A stretch of DNA of 6,413 bases from Planctomycetota bacterium (GTDB taxonomy: Bacteria; Planctomycetota; Phycisphaerae; Phycisphaerales; SM1A02). Of the stretch, positions 1-5,665 are shown one piece after another (position 1 is the first letter of the stretch; each line of letters starts with the position of its first letter). Location: NCBI GenBank assembly GCA_022567855.1, contig JADFGE010000102.1, positions 2,401 to 8,813 of the forward strand. The letters run 5' to 3'. The translations under genes and the position numbers were made by a program. Under the pieces are notes generated by a model. It was given only the letters and a program-made list of their open reading frames with translations, was not told the origin of the DNA and did not search any database.

Positions 1-91
1 TCCGCGGCCTGACCGCCGGACGAACGCTACACCGGCAAGCGCAGCCCGAGACGTCGGCCGCCGCCTCCACCGCCGCGCTCAGCCTCACCGT

Positions 92-358
92 CTACACTTG
101 TGTCTGGTACCACTCGGTGTTGATCTGAAGATACTGCTTCCACTCCTCGGGCAGATCTTCTTCCGGGAAGATCGCCTGCACCGGGCATTCATCGACGCAC
201 AGCCCGCAGTCGATGCAGGTGTCGGGGTCGATGTACAGCAACTCAGCCTCGTCGAACTCTTGCTCATCCTTCGTCGGGTGGATGCAATCGACCGGACAGA
301 CATCGACGCATGAAGCGTCCTTGGTGCCGATACAGGGCTCGGCAATGATGTGCGTCAT
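92..358 (-). CDS. fdxA: 7Fe ferredoxin ([3Fe-4S][4Fe-4S]), 88 aa
   Basis: This is a small soluble electron carrier holding one [3Fe-4S] and one [4Fe-4S] cluster. The visible cysteine pattern is C9-x7-C17-x3-C21-P, then C48-x2-C51-x2-C54-x3-C58-P. By analogy with Azotobacter ferredoxin I, C9, C17 and C58 would bind the 3Fe cluster and C21, C48, C51 and C54 the 4Fe cluster. C25 matches the extra free cysteine of that family. The acidic tail after C58 (PEEDLPEEWKQYLQINTEWY) is also typical of the family. I chose ATG 358 because AAGGA stands 8 nt upstream and the protein then starts directly at the fold (MTHIIAEPC); an in-frame ATG at 442 would add 28 untypical residues. The gene is last in its direction on this side and a terminator separates it from the repeat-protein gene, so it probably has its own promoter in 359-480. 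The redox partner cannot be told from the neighbours. The family is certain; the symbol is by family convention. Confidence 0.95.
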   Translation of the reverse strand: MTHIIAEPCIGTKDASCVDVCPVDCIHPTKDEQEFDEAELLYIDPDTCIDCGLCVDECPVQAIFPEEDLPEEWKQYLQINTEWYQTQV

Positions 359-476
359 GAAAGCATTCCTTGGACCGGCTAGACACCAACCGCCTGCGGT
401 CGGACTCCTCGATCTTAGCCGTGCGGCCAACCGGCGGAACACCCCGAACCGGCGAACGGATCGTCGTAAGGCCTAC

Positions 477-504
477 AGAAAGGGCCGGCATTCAAGCCGG
501 CCCT
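477..504 (-). terminator. Rho-independent terminator of the basic repeat-protein gene
   Basis: A perfect 9-bp inverted repeat, agggccggc (481-489) and gccggccct (496-504), encloses a 6-nt loop. Read on the minus strand, the GC-rich stem runs into TTTCTGT, a short imperfect T-tract. The plus-strand side has no T-tract. It lies about 57 bp past the stop of the repeat-protein gene and about 120 bp upstream of the ferredoxin start, so it insulates the two minus-strand genes. Confidence 0.75.
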
Positions 505-560
505 GCGGGGTGTTGATTTCGAGCTAGATGACCAAACGCTCGCAGCGTTGGCGTCTCTGT

Positions 561-818
561 CTACTCCTTCTTCTTGCGGCGCCCGTTTTTGCTCTTCTTG
601 CGAGTCGCCTTCTTGCGGGTGGCCTTCTTGCGAGTCGCCTTCTTGCGGGTGGCCTTCTTGCGGGTCTTCTTCTTGCGAGTCGCCTTCTTGCGGGTCGCCT
701 TCTTGCGGGTCGCCTTCTTGCGAGTGGCCTTCTTGCGAGTGGCCTTCTTACGAGTGGTCTTGCGGGCCGTCGTCTTCTTACCGGCCCTCTTCTTCGTGGC
801 GCGTTTCTTCCGAGCCAT
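561..818 (-). CDS. Lys/Arg-rich pentapeptide-repeat nucleoid-like protein, 85 aa
   Basis: This very basic, low-complexity protein resembles the tails of bacterial histone-H1-like proteins (Hc1/Hc2 type). It probably binds DNA or RNA through charge. Residues 1-23 are a K/R/T/A-rich lead-in. Residues 24-73 are ten tandem pentapeptides, nine KKATR and one KKKTR (the sixth). Residues 74-85 are a basic tail ending in KKKE. It has no hydrophobic core, signal peptide or membrane segment, and only one acidic residue (the last), so disorder is expected. The start is well supported: AGGAGG (827-832) lies 8 nt upstream of ATG 818. It is divergent from dapB across about 160 bp. The reading direction is favoured by the Shine-Dalgarno site and the minus-strand terminator downstream; the opposite strand gives only a leucine-rich shadow. 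The nucleic-acid role is inferred from composition, not from a recognised domain. Confidence 0.85.
   Translation of the reverse strand: MARKKRATKKRAGKKTTARKTTRKKATRKKATRKKATRKKATRKKATRKKKTRKKATRKKATRKKATRKKATRKKSKNGRRKKKE
600..749 (-). repeat. Ten 15-bp tandem repeats inside the basic protein gene
   Basis: On the plus strand the unit reads gcgRgtSgccttctt, repeated ten times without a break. The first four units alternate two variants and so form a 30-bp higher-order repeat (600-659). The fifth unit on the plus strand (660-674) carries gtcttcttctt and encodes the lone KKKTR. Most other differences are synonymous third-base changes. The unit length keeps the reading frame, so copy number can change without breaking the gene. 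Confidence 0.95.
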
Positions 819-826
819 GTGTAGAA

Positions 827-832
827 CCTCCT
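827..832 (-). promoter_or_regulatory. Shine-Dalgarno site AGGAGG of the repeat-protein gene
   Basis: A consensus AGGAGG reads on the minus strand 8 nt upstream of ATG 818. It fixes both the coding strand and the start of this low-complexity gene, and it is the strongest ribosome binding site in the window, which fits high expression. Confidence 0.8.
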
Positions 833-872
833 GTGTACGCTAAGGTGTCGGAGTTGTCAGCGCGAACTGAGG

Positions 873-891
873 TTGGCGGACCGACCGCCAA
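873..891. promoter_or_regulatory. Inverted repeat in the divergent upstream region, possible operator
   Basis: TTGGCGG (873-879) and CCGCCAA (885-891) form a perfect 7-bp inverted repeat around a 5-nt spacer. It lies between the divergent repeat-protein gene (start 818) and dapB (start 979), where a dimeric regulator could act on both. It could equally be a hairpin in a 5' leader. The inverted repeat is seen directly; its function is inferred. Confidence 0.4.
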
Positions 892-978
892 TTGGGTTTT
901 GTACATCTATCGGACCGTAATTGGAAGTATCTTGACAGAAATAACGACTCAACGCCAGTGCAGGGGGATCGAGCGAGC

Positions 979-1677
979 ATGATTCGCCTCGTCATGCACG
1001 GCGCGGCGGGGCGTATGGGGTCGCGAGTCTGCGCCTTGGCGCGGGCCGATTCGCGGTTCGAGCTCGTGGCCGCGATCGACCAGGATGAGCAGTTTGAGAC
1101 CTCCATTGACCGCGCCGCCGAAGTCGATGTCATCATCGATTTCTCCAGCGACGAGGGTGCTGCCAACGCGGTTCGGATGGCCACGGATCACCACGCGGCC
1201 GTACTCATCGGCACCACCGGCCTATCGCCCCAAACACTCGATATCACTGAGGTTGCATCGCGCCGGATACCCATCATGGTCGCGCCGAACACGTCCAGGG
1301 GAGTCGCGGTTCTAACCCGGCTCGTCGTCGAAGCGGCTCGTCTGCTCGGCGATCAATACGACGTGAATCTGATCGAACTTCACCACCTCCACAAGCGGGA
1401 CGCGCCGTCGGGAACCGCCCTGCGTATCGCCGATCAGATGCGGCGCGAGGCCGGCGTGGACCTCACGGCAGATCACATTCATTCCGTTCGATCGGGGGAT
1501 ATCGTCGGCGAACATATTATTGAGTTTGGAGCCCCCGGCGAACGAATCAGCTTCCGCCACGTTGCGACTGATCGCGACCTGTTTGCCCGCGGCGCGCTGC
1601 GACTGGCCGCCTGGCTAACGGGTCGGGCACCTGGTCGGTACACCATCGACCACGCGTTCGATTCGTCGAGGCGCTAG
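979..1677 (+). CDS. dapB: 4-hydroxy-tetrahydrodipicolinate reductase, 232 aa
   Basis: This cytoplasmic enzyme performs the NAD(P)H-dependent reduction of 4-hydroxy-tetrahydrodipicolinate to tetrahydrodipicolinate in lysine and diaminopimelate synthesis. The N-terminal Rossmann domain shows G8-AAG-RMG14, DFS at 54-56 and GTTG at 78-81, followed by APN at 102-104. The catalytic signature ELHHLHKRDAPSGTAL spans 133-148 and includes H135, H136 and K139. The C-terminal part keeps RSGDIVGEH (171-179) and the DRDLFARGAL helix (198-207). At 232 residues it is about 40 shorter than the E. coli enzyme (273). Much of the loss is between the first Rossmann strand region and DFS, which runs almost directly from AAIDQDE to VDVIIDFS. 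The start at ATG 979 gives the canonical IRLVMHGAAGRMG opening, with AGGGGG about 11 nt upstream; an upstream ATG at 892 adds a non-homologous 29 residues. No other dap gene is nearby. Confidence 0.97.
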   Translation: MIRLVMHGAAGRMGSRVCALARADSRFELVAAIDQDEQFETSIDRAAEVDVIIDFSSDEGAANAVRMATDHHAAVLIGTTGLSPQTLDITEVASRRIPIMVAPNTSRGVAVLTRLVVEAARLLGDQYDVNLIELHHLHKRDAPSGTALRIADQMRREAGVDLTADHIHSVRSGDIVGEHIIEFGAPGERISFRHVATDRDLFARGALRLAAWLTGRAPGRYTIDHAFDSSRR

Positions 1678-1718
1678 TGCCGACGCCGACGCCCCAGCGG
1701 CCACCGCACGAGGACAGA

Positions 1719-2213
1719 TTACCCTGCCGAGCCGTCGTGTTTTGACCGGCTGAACAAGCCCCCCAAGCGGCTGTCGTTCACCTGGTTGTAGACCTCTAAC
1801 GCTCTGGCATCGGAGATGGAAGCGGGCACTCGGGCTCGTACGATCCCCTGGTACGGGTTGTACCAGAACTGCGCTGCCGCCGCGTCACGAACAACCACGT
1901 CCAGAGGATGTAGGAGCGACCGCTCATTGCGTCCGGCGATCTCGACCCACGGATGACCAGCCTCGATCAACAGGTTCTGGGGCAGATTGCCGTGGAACCA
2001 GTTCGGATCAGCCGTAACCGGATACCCCTCGGCGTTCAATTCAACATCAGCGATGGTTGCCTGGAACGTGATCTGACGCTGGAAGCGACGGACTTCGTCC
2101 CTGGCCGTTCTGATCTGATCCTGCTTGATCCCCTTGTTAGAGCGGATCATCACCACGCCGACCAGGATCCCCGCGAGCATCACCACAACCAGAATGTTCA
2201 AGAGCGTGCGCAT
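1719..2213 (-). CDS. Membrane-anchored pseudopilin-like protein of unknown function, 164 aa
   Basis: The function is not known. The protein has a short MRTLLN start, one strongly hydrophobic segment at about residues 6-23 and a basic flank (RSNKGIK). An amphipathic helix with many charges follows at about 30-50, and then a globular extracytoplasmic part. Conspicuous motifs are GYPVTADPNWF (63-73), HPWVEIA (87-93), QFWYNPYQGIVRARVP (115-130) and ALEVYNQVN (138-146). The plan of N-terminal membrane helix, continuing helix and small globular domain is that of type II secretion or type IV pseudopilins. However, no prepilin cleavage motif with a Glu five residues after it is present, so it is probably not processed as a pilin. 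I recall similar proteins in Planctomycetota, from memory only. It converges on dapB with a 41-bp gap and is divergent from the M16 gene. No clear ribosome site precedes ATG 2213. Confidence 0.8.
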   Translation of the reverse strand: MRTLLNILVVVMLAGILVGVVMIRSNKGIKQDQIRTARDEVRRFQRQITFQATIADVELNAEGYPVTADPNWFHGNLPQNLLIEAGHPWVEIAGRNERSLLHPLDVVVRDAAAAQFWYNPYQGIVRARVPASISDARALEVYNQVNDSRLGGLFSRSKHDGSAG

Positions 2214-2444
2214 AGGGAGCAGGTCCGATAGTGCTTTCCTCGTCGGCGCAATATGTCATCTCTACGGAAGAATCAGCGCTACCCATCATCCCGGACCCGT
2301 ATTTGCTTGAAGATCGGTTCCGGCCTTGCGGATTGGAACGGATTATCGGTGACGACCCGGGCTCGGCATCGGCGCGTCGTTTCCCCTCAGGAGAGACCGA
2401 GGCCGCGCCGCGTCTGCAAGGTCCATCCCCGTCCTTGGCATCAC
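2214..2444. other. Divergent intergenic region, no gene seen
   Basis: This 231-bp stretch separates the pseudopilin-like gene (minus) and the M16 gene (plus). The M16 frame stays open upstream to 2253, but the extra peptide is Arg/Pro/Ser-rich and unlike any M16 N-terminus, so I treat it as non-coding. It should hold both promoters, but I could not pick convincing -35/-10 pairs. Confidence 0.5.
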
Positions 2445-3713
2445 ATGGACTATGATGCGTCGCCCGCCATGACCGGCATCCGCACCATCAACCTCGGATG
2501 CGGCGCGACCTTGGTCGTTGAGCCGATCCCCAATGTCGCCTCCTGTGCAATGAGCTGGCTCGTTCCGGTCGGGTCGGCGACGGATTCGGCGGACGGTGAC
2601 GGCCTGGCGACAATGCTCAGCGAACTCATCTTTCGCGGGGCGGGCGGCTTGAATAGCCGGGAGCACAGCGACGCCCTTGACCGGCTGGGTGTGCAACGAT
2701 CCAGTCAGGTAACGACTTACCACCTCGGCCTCGGCACAGTCCTGCTGGGAAGCAGGCTCGCCGAGGCGCTGCCGCGCCTGTCTGCGATGTTGTCAGAACC
2801 CCTGCTCCCGGCTGAGGCGCTCCACGCGGTGCGGCGTCTCTGTCTGCAGGCGCTCGATTCGCTGGAAGACGAACCGCAACGATCAGTGATGCTCCAACTG
2901 CGCGAGCGCCACCTGGCTAGCCCGTTCAACCGGCACGGGTACGGGCAGCGGGAGATCCTGGAGCGATGCTCAATCCAGGATCTGCGGGACGCCTGGACAG
3001 AGCGTTGCACGCCGGCCGGGACAATCATCGCCGCCGCCGGCGCCGTCGATGCCGATGCGCTGGCTGGGCAACTCAACGAGCTGATGTCCGGATGGTCCGG
3101 TGCGCACCGCGAACCCGTCGAGACGAGTCCTTCGCTACGTGGCCAGCAACATCATGAACAGGACACGGCTCAAGTGCACATTGGGCTGGCCTATGACGCG
3201 CCTCATGAGGCAGACCCCGATTCGATGCTCGAACGGGTTGCCGTGGCCGTCCTCAGCGGTGGGGCCAGCGGCCGGCTGTTCACCGAGCTGCGTCAGAAAC
3301 GCTCCCTGTGCTACAGCGTTGGCGGATCGTTCTACGCCGGGAAGGACCGAGGTCTTGTCGCGGTCTACGTGGGTACGACACCGCAGCGCGCCCGTGAGTC
3401 GCTCGAGGTCTGCAAGGACGAGATTCAGCGCCTGCAAGAGGGCGTCAGCGATGATGAATTCAAACGGGCGGTGCTCGGCCTCAAGAGTCACTTGATCATG
3501 CAGGGTGAGTCAACCGCGGCGCGCGCTGCAGCGATTGGACAAGATCAGTTCCGGCTGGGCCGCGTGCGATCGCTCGGTGACTTGGCTCGTCAGATCGACG
3601 CGATCAGCGTTGACCAGCTCAACACGTACCTTGGGGGACGGGATTTTTCTGAGTTCACGATTGCGTCGATCGGGCCCGTGGAGGTCGCAGCCCAAGCCGC
3701 AGGGTCGTCATGA
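2445..3713 (+). CDS. M16 (insulinase/MPP-like) family protein lacking the HxxEH zinc site, 422 aa
   Basis: This is a two-domain M16 protein of the usual M16B length (about 420 aa). The N-terminal domain opens with LGCGATLVVEPIPNVASCAMSW (17-38), where active members have 'LxNGLxVVxExxP', and continues to GLATMLSELIFRGAG (53-67). That segment aligns with 'GxxHLLEHMxFKGT', but the zinc motif HxxEH is here T56-MLS-E60, so metal ligands and catalytic Glu are gone. The C-terminal domain keeps SGRLFTELRQKRSLCYSV (275-292), the hallmark carrying the R/Y-type residues that M16 partner subunits contribute. It therefore looks like a non-catalytic subunit comparable to alpha-MPP, or a substrate-binding homolog. 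No catalytic partner is in the window. The start is uncertain: ATG 2445 and ATG 2469 are both possible and neither has a good ribosome site. No signal peptide is evident, so it is probably cytoplasmic. Confidence 0.9.
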   Translation: MDYDASPAMTGIRTINLGCGATLVVEPIPNVASCAMSWLVPVGSATDSADGDGLATMLSELIFRGAGGLNSREHSDALDRLGVQRSSQVTTYHLGLGTVLLGSRLAEALPRLSAMLSEPLLPAEALHAVRRLCLQALDSLEDEPQRSVMLQLRERHLASPFNRHGYGQREILERCSIQDLRDAWTERCTPAGTIIAAAGAVDADALAGQLNELMSGWSGAHREPVETSPSLRGQQHHEQDTAQVHIGLAYDAPHEADPDSMLERVAVAVLSGGASGRLFTELRQKRSLCYSVGGSFYAGKDRGLVAVYVGTTPQRARESLEVCKDEIQRLQEGVSDDEFKRAVLGLKSHLIMQGESTAARAAAIGQDQFRLGRVRSLGDLARQIDAISVDQLNTYLGGRDFSEFTIASIGPVEVAAQAAGSS

Positions 3714-3776
3714 TCGCAGTTCGTGGCCAGGTCTCAAGACCCCTGCCCGCTGCCTGAAAGCTGATAGACTTGGGCC

Positions 3777-4043
3777 ATGGCAATCTTGGCCACACTACCG
3801 GCGCCGGGCGCTCGTGTTCGCGTGACACAGCAACTGCCGCTCCGCGATCAGGCCTGGGCGAATACGGTCGAGGGAGTCATTACGCGCTACCAGCAAGCGA
3901 AGACCGGATCGTGGTTTGCCCACGCCCGGGACGACCAGCTCTGGCTGGATCGACTTGAACTGGAGCTCGACGATGGCGAGGTCGTTGTTCTGAACCTCGA
4001 TCGGTACTCCGTTATCGAAGAGATCCCAGCGCCAGGCAACTGA
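3777..4043 (+). CDS. Conserved small protein of unknown function, 88 aa
   Basis: I recognise this as a small conserved protein that I associate with Planctomycetota (from memory), but no function is known to me. It begins PAPGARVRVTQQLPLRD, continues with TVEGVITRYQQAKTGSWFAHARDDQLWLDRLELE (30-63) and ends with DDGEVVVLNLDRYSVIEEI (65-83). The alternating hydrophobic pattern suggests a small beta-barrel, SH3-like or KOW-like, in which a GxRVRV strand opens the fold; that is an inference from pattern. It has no cysteines, signal peptide or membrane segment. It follows the M16 gene by 63 bp on the same strand and may be co-transcribed. No strong Shine-Dalgarno precedes ATG 3777 (the sequence is ttgggcc), but the protein starts sensibly there. 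Confidence 0.85.
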   Translation: MAILATLPAPGARVRVTQQLPLRDQAWANTVEGVITRYQQAKTGSWFAHARDDQLWLDRLELELDDGEVVVLNLDRYSVIEEIPAPGN

Positions 4044-4082
4044 CTGATCGCAGATCGCCGTCTTGGATCAGGCGTGCCCCGT

Positions 4083-4613
4083 TCATTCCACGCGCAGCGT
4101 ATGCGTCGCCTGGAGCCGTGGCCCGGCCGCGGAGAGGAAGTACGCTCGCAGTTCCGGCTGCGGCCCAAGCTCCAACGAGTCAACCTTCAGGCGGAACAGA
4201 TACGTGCGCGTGACATCGTCGTAGAACCTCTTGTTGACGGACCGGTCTCGCAGATCCCAGTTCCAGGTGGCGATCGGAGGCGAATCAGCACCGGATCCAC
4301 CCGCTGCCAGATCGATTCGGACCTGCCCGACCCCTTTGGTTGTGTGGCCTTCCGGATCGAGGAACTCGAGCCGAACTTCGATGATGGATCGACCTGACTT
4401 CGCGTCCACCGCTAGCCTGGTCAGGGGGTGAATCCGCAACGCCTGCGGCCAGAAAGGCCAGTCGCTGGTCTGGGCGTCCCCAATCCAACTCGAATTCGGC
4501 CCAAGGGACGTTGGTCCATCTGAAGGATCGTGGTCGGGACCGGGTGCGGATGCGCATCCCAGGATGCCAAGCCCGCCAAGGAGTCCGACGACCTGCCTAG
4601 CGACTGACCTCAT
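4083..4613 (-). CDS. Predicted lipoprotein of unknown function, 176 aa
   Basis: The N-terminus is a lipoprotein signal peptide: basic MRSVARQ, a hydrophobic run VVGLLGGLGILG and lipobox I17-L-G-C20. The mature protein would carry lipid on C20. Ala at +2 predicts outer-membrane rather than inner-membrane retention, if Lol-type sorting applies. A Pro/Ser/Gly-rich linker (21-50) leads to a globular domain beginning DWPFWPQALRIHPLTRL (51-67). The domain continues IIEVRLEFLDPEGHTTKGVGQVRIDL (77-102), WNWDLRD (118-124), FYDDVTRTYLFRLKVDSL (130-147) and ELRAYFLSA (154-162). Alternating hydrophobics suggest a beta-sandwich. I recall similar lipoproteins in planctomycetes, from memory. It converges on the 88-aa gene with a 39-bp gap. 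It lies downstream of the phage-type cluster on the same strand but is separated from it by a terminator-like hairpin, so it is probably a chromosomal gene with its own promoter in 4614-4666. Confidence 0.82.
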   Translation of the reverse strand: MRSVARQVVGLLGGLGILGCASAPGPDHDPSDGPTSLGPNSSWIGDAQTSDWPFWPQALRIHPLTRLAVDAKSGRSIIEVRLEFLDPEGHTTKGVGQVRIDLAAGGSGADSPPIATWNWDLRDRSVNKRFYDDVTRTYLFRLKVDSLELGPQPELRAYFLSAAGPRLQATHTLRVE

Positions 4614-4666
4614 TCGGGCAAGATACCAATAGATGACCGGAAACGGGGCTGGAACCGTTCGGCGCC

Positions 4667-4695
4667 AAAACCCCCGGATCGAGGATCCAGCGGGG
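4667..4695 (-). terminator. Terminator-like hairpin at the end of the phage-type cluster
   Basis: GGATC (4676-4680) and GATCC (4684-4688) pair around a 3-nt loop. Outside them CCCC pairs with GGGG (4692-4695) across a small uneven internal loop. Read on the minus strand the G-run leads directly into TTTT (4667-4670). It starts 6 bp past the stop of the small membrane-protein gene and closes that operon. The stem is imperfect and the T-tract short. Confidence 0.5.
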
Positions 4696-4700
4696 CGACG

Positions 4701-4982
4701 CTAGGCGGCATTGGCCGAGATTCGCTTGTGGAGTCGCTCCAACAAATGGATCAACTGCACTTGGCCTCGTTGCAACGTGTTGATTGCCTTTGTGTTCTCC
4801 TTCACCACCGTGAGCAGGGCTTCAAGGTCGCGCTCCTGGTCGATCAGCTTCCGATGGGCCTCGTCGAGCTGGCGGTCTCGGTGGGCCGCGTAGCGCCGCT
4901 CCATGATCCACAGCAGCCCGATCAGACCGGCGGCCCCGAATTGCGTGAGAAATGTCAGCGTGCCATTCAAGGTTGTCTCCAT
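4701..4982 (-). CDS. Small one-TM coiled-coil protein, BhlA/UviB holin-like topology, 93 aa
   Basis: Residues 8-27 (TLTFLTQFGAAGLIGLLWIM) form one membrane segment. After it comes a long highly charged helix, ERRYAAHRDRQLDEAHRKL and onward to about 87, with heptad-like leucines and the run VVKENTKAINTL (59-70). A short membrane N-terminus with a cytoplasmic coiled coil is the plan of BhlA/UviB holin-like proteins, including the 'FG..GLI.LLW...ERR' sort of transition. The resemblance is of topology and pattern, not a proven homology. It starts 11 nt after the stop of the adaptor-like gene, and the GAGG ribosome site overlaps that TGA stop, so the two are translationally linked. Position at the end of a capsid operon favours a phage role, such as lysis or membrane anchoring. 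No endolysin is seen. Confidence 0.75.
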   Translation of the reverse strand: METTLNGTLTFLTQFGAAGLIGLLWIMERRYAAHRDRQLDEAHRKLIDQERDLEALLTVVKENTKAINTLQRGQVQLIHLLERLHKRISANAA

Positions 4983-4993
4983 CGATTGCCGCC

Positions 4994-5635
4994 TCAGCGC
5001 CGTTGCAAGGAGACGACGTCAATGTGCCGGATCGCGTCCGCGATGCCGTCCGCATCCAGATCCAGCACGGCTCTGGTCTGACGCCGTACATCGGCGGCTC
5101 GCTGCGAATAGAGCGAGGCCCGGTCCGCTAACGAGGCGTCCGTCGGGGCGAGGGCCGATGCCGCCGCGAAAGCCTGGGCAATTGTCCGCAGGGCGACGGC
5201 CTCCCGGATGTCCTGGGGATTCAAGATCGCTGTTTCGTCAAGAGGCAGCAACGGGTCGGCCGGGTCGATCCCCAAAGCGCCGAGCATCCATGCCTCGACC
5301 TCGGCAATCATCCGCCCGAACGTGCGCACGTCGATGCTAAGGGTCGACCCGTCACCGGGCGGGATGTTCGCCTCGGTGAGCGACGCGCGCGGCCGCGAGA
5401 CATCGAGGTTCTTGGGGTCAACTCTGGCGATAATCTCGGTGGCTTGGCTCCCGATTACGATAACGTGGCCGGCGTCGATGCCCGCCGCCTGAAAATCCGA
5501 ACCTGCGCTGGTCAGCCTCGTGCCACTGACCGAGCCGTCCGCTGCGGAAAGAAGGCTCGTGGCCATACTGCTGGCGTCGACAAATACGCTCGGCTCATAG
5601 ATCAACAAATCTCGGTCAGTGGTGAGTAGCATCAT
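4994..5635 (-). CDS. Probable phage head-completion/adaptor-like protein, 213 aa
   Basis: The position directly after the major capsid gene and the predicted fold suggest a head-tail adaptor (gp6/gp15-like connector) or related head-completion protein. Residues 1-20 hold LLIYEPSVF. Residues 30-103 look beta-rich (GSVSGTRLTSAGSDFQAAGI, AGHVIVIGSQATEIIARV, LDVSRPRASL, STLSIDV). Residues 104-190 are mainly helical (FGRMIAEVEAWMLGALGID, DIREAVALRTIAQAFAAASAL, SLADRASLYSQRAADVRRQ), as in connector helical bundles with a YxxxA-type repeat helix. The tail is LDLDADGIADAIRHIDVVSLQRR. Classical connectors are mostly the helical part, so the beta domain is an addition. I chose ATG 5635, preceded by AAGGA at 5 nt; ATG 5632 is equally possible. 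The in-frame ATG 5686 falls in the loop of the terminator hairpin and is unlikely. The family is an inference. Confidence 0.7.
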   Translation of the reverse strand: MMLLTTDRDLLIYEPSVFVDASSMATSLLSAADGSVSGTRLTSAGSDFQAAGIDAGHVIVIGSQATEIIARVDPKNLDVSRPRASLTEANIPPGDGSTLSIDVRTFGRMIAEVEAWMLGALGIDPADPLLPLDETAILNPQDIREAVALRTIAQAFAAASALAPTDASLADRASLYSQRAADVRRQTRAVLDLDADGIADAIRHIDVVSLQRR

Positions 5636-5665
5636 TGAATTCCTTGGGCGGGGACTGCTTGAATC

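Noticed and set aside
1..91. Possible fragment of another gene at the left edge
   Set aside because: Frames are open over this short GC-rich stretch, but none gives a recognisable protein and no start or terminator stands out.
412..417. TAAGAT (minus strand) as a -10 box for the ferredoxin gene
   Set aside because: It matches four of six bases and has no acceptable -35 element at normal spacing.
600..749. Repeat array considered as a CRISPR
   Set aside because: Units are 15 bp and directly adjacent with no spacers, and they keep a reading frame; no cas genes are present.
528..824. Plus-strand Leu/Ala/Gly repeat reading frame opposite the KKATR gene
   Set aside because: It is the antisense of a 15-bp repeat with no stops. 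The minus strand has the AGGAGG site, the start at 818 and the downstream terminator, so the plus-strand frame is a shadow.
932..937. Perfect TTGACA as a -35 box for dapB
   Set aside because: At 16-18 nt downstream there is only cgccagtg-like sequence and no -10 match, so it is not a convincing promoter.
2253..2444. 64-residue N-terminal extension of the M16 protein
   Set aside because: Composition is Arg/Pro/Ser-rich and unlike the family, and the 414-422 residue form already matches M16B length.
3710..3757. 15-codon reading frame starting ATGA-overlapped with the M16 stop
   Set aside because: It has no ribosome site and no recognisable sequence; a short open frame is expected by chance in GC-rich DNA.
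4044..4071. CTGATC...GATCAG inverted repeat between two convergent genes as a bidirectional terminator
   Set aside because: Only 6 bp with a 16-nt loop and no T-tract on either strand.
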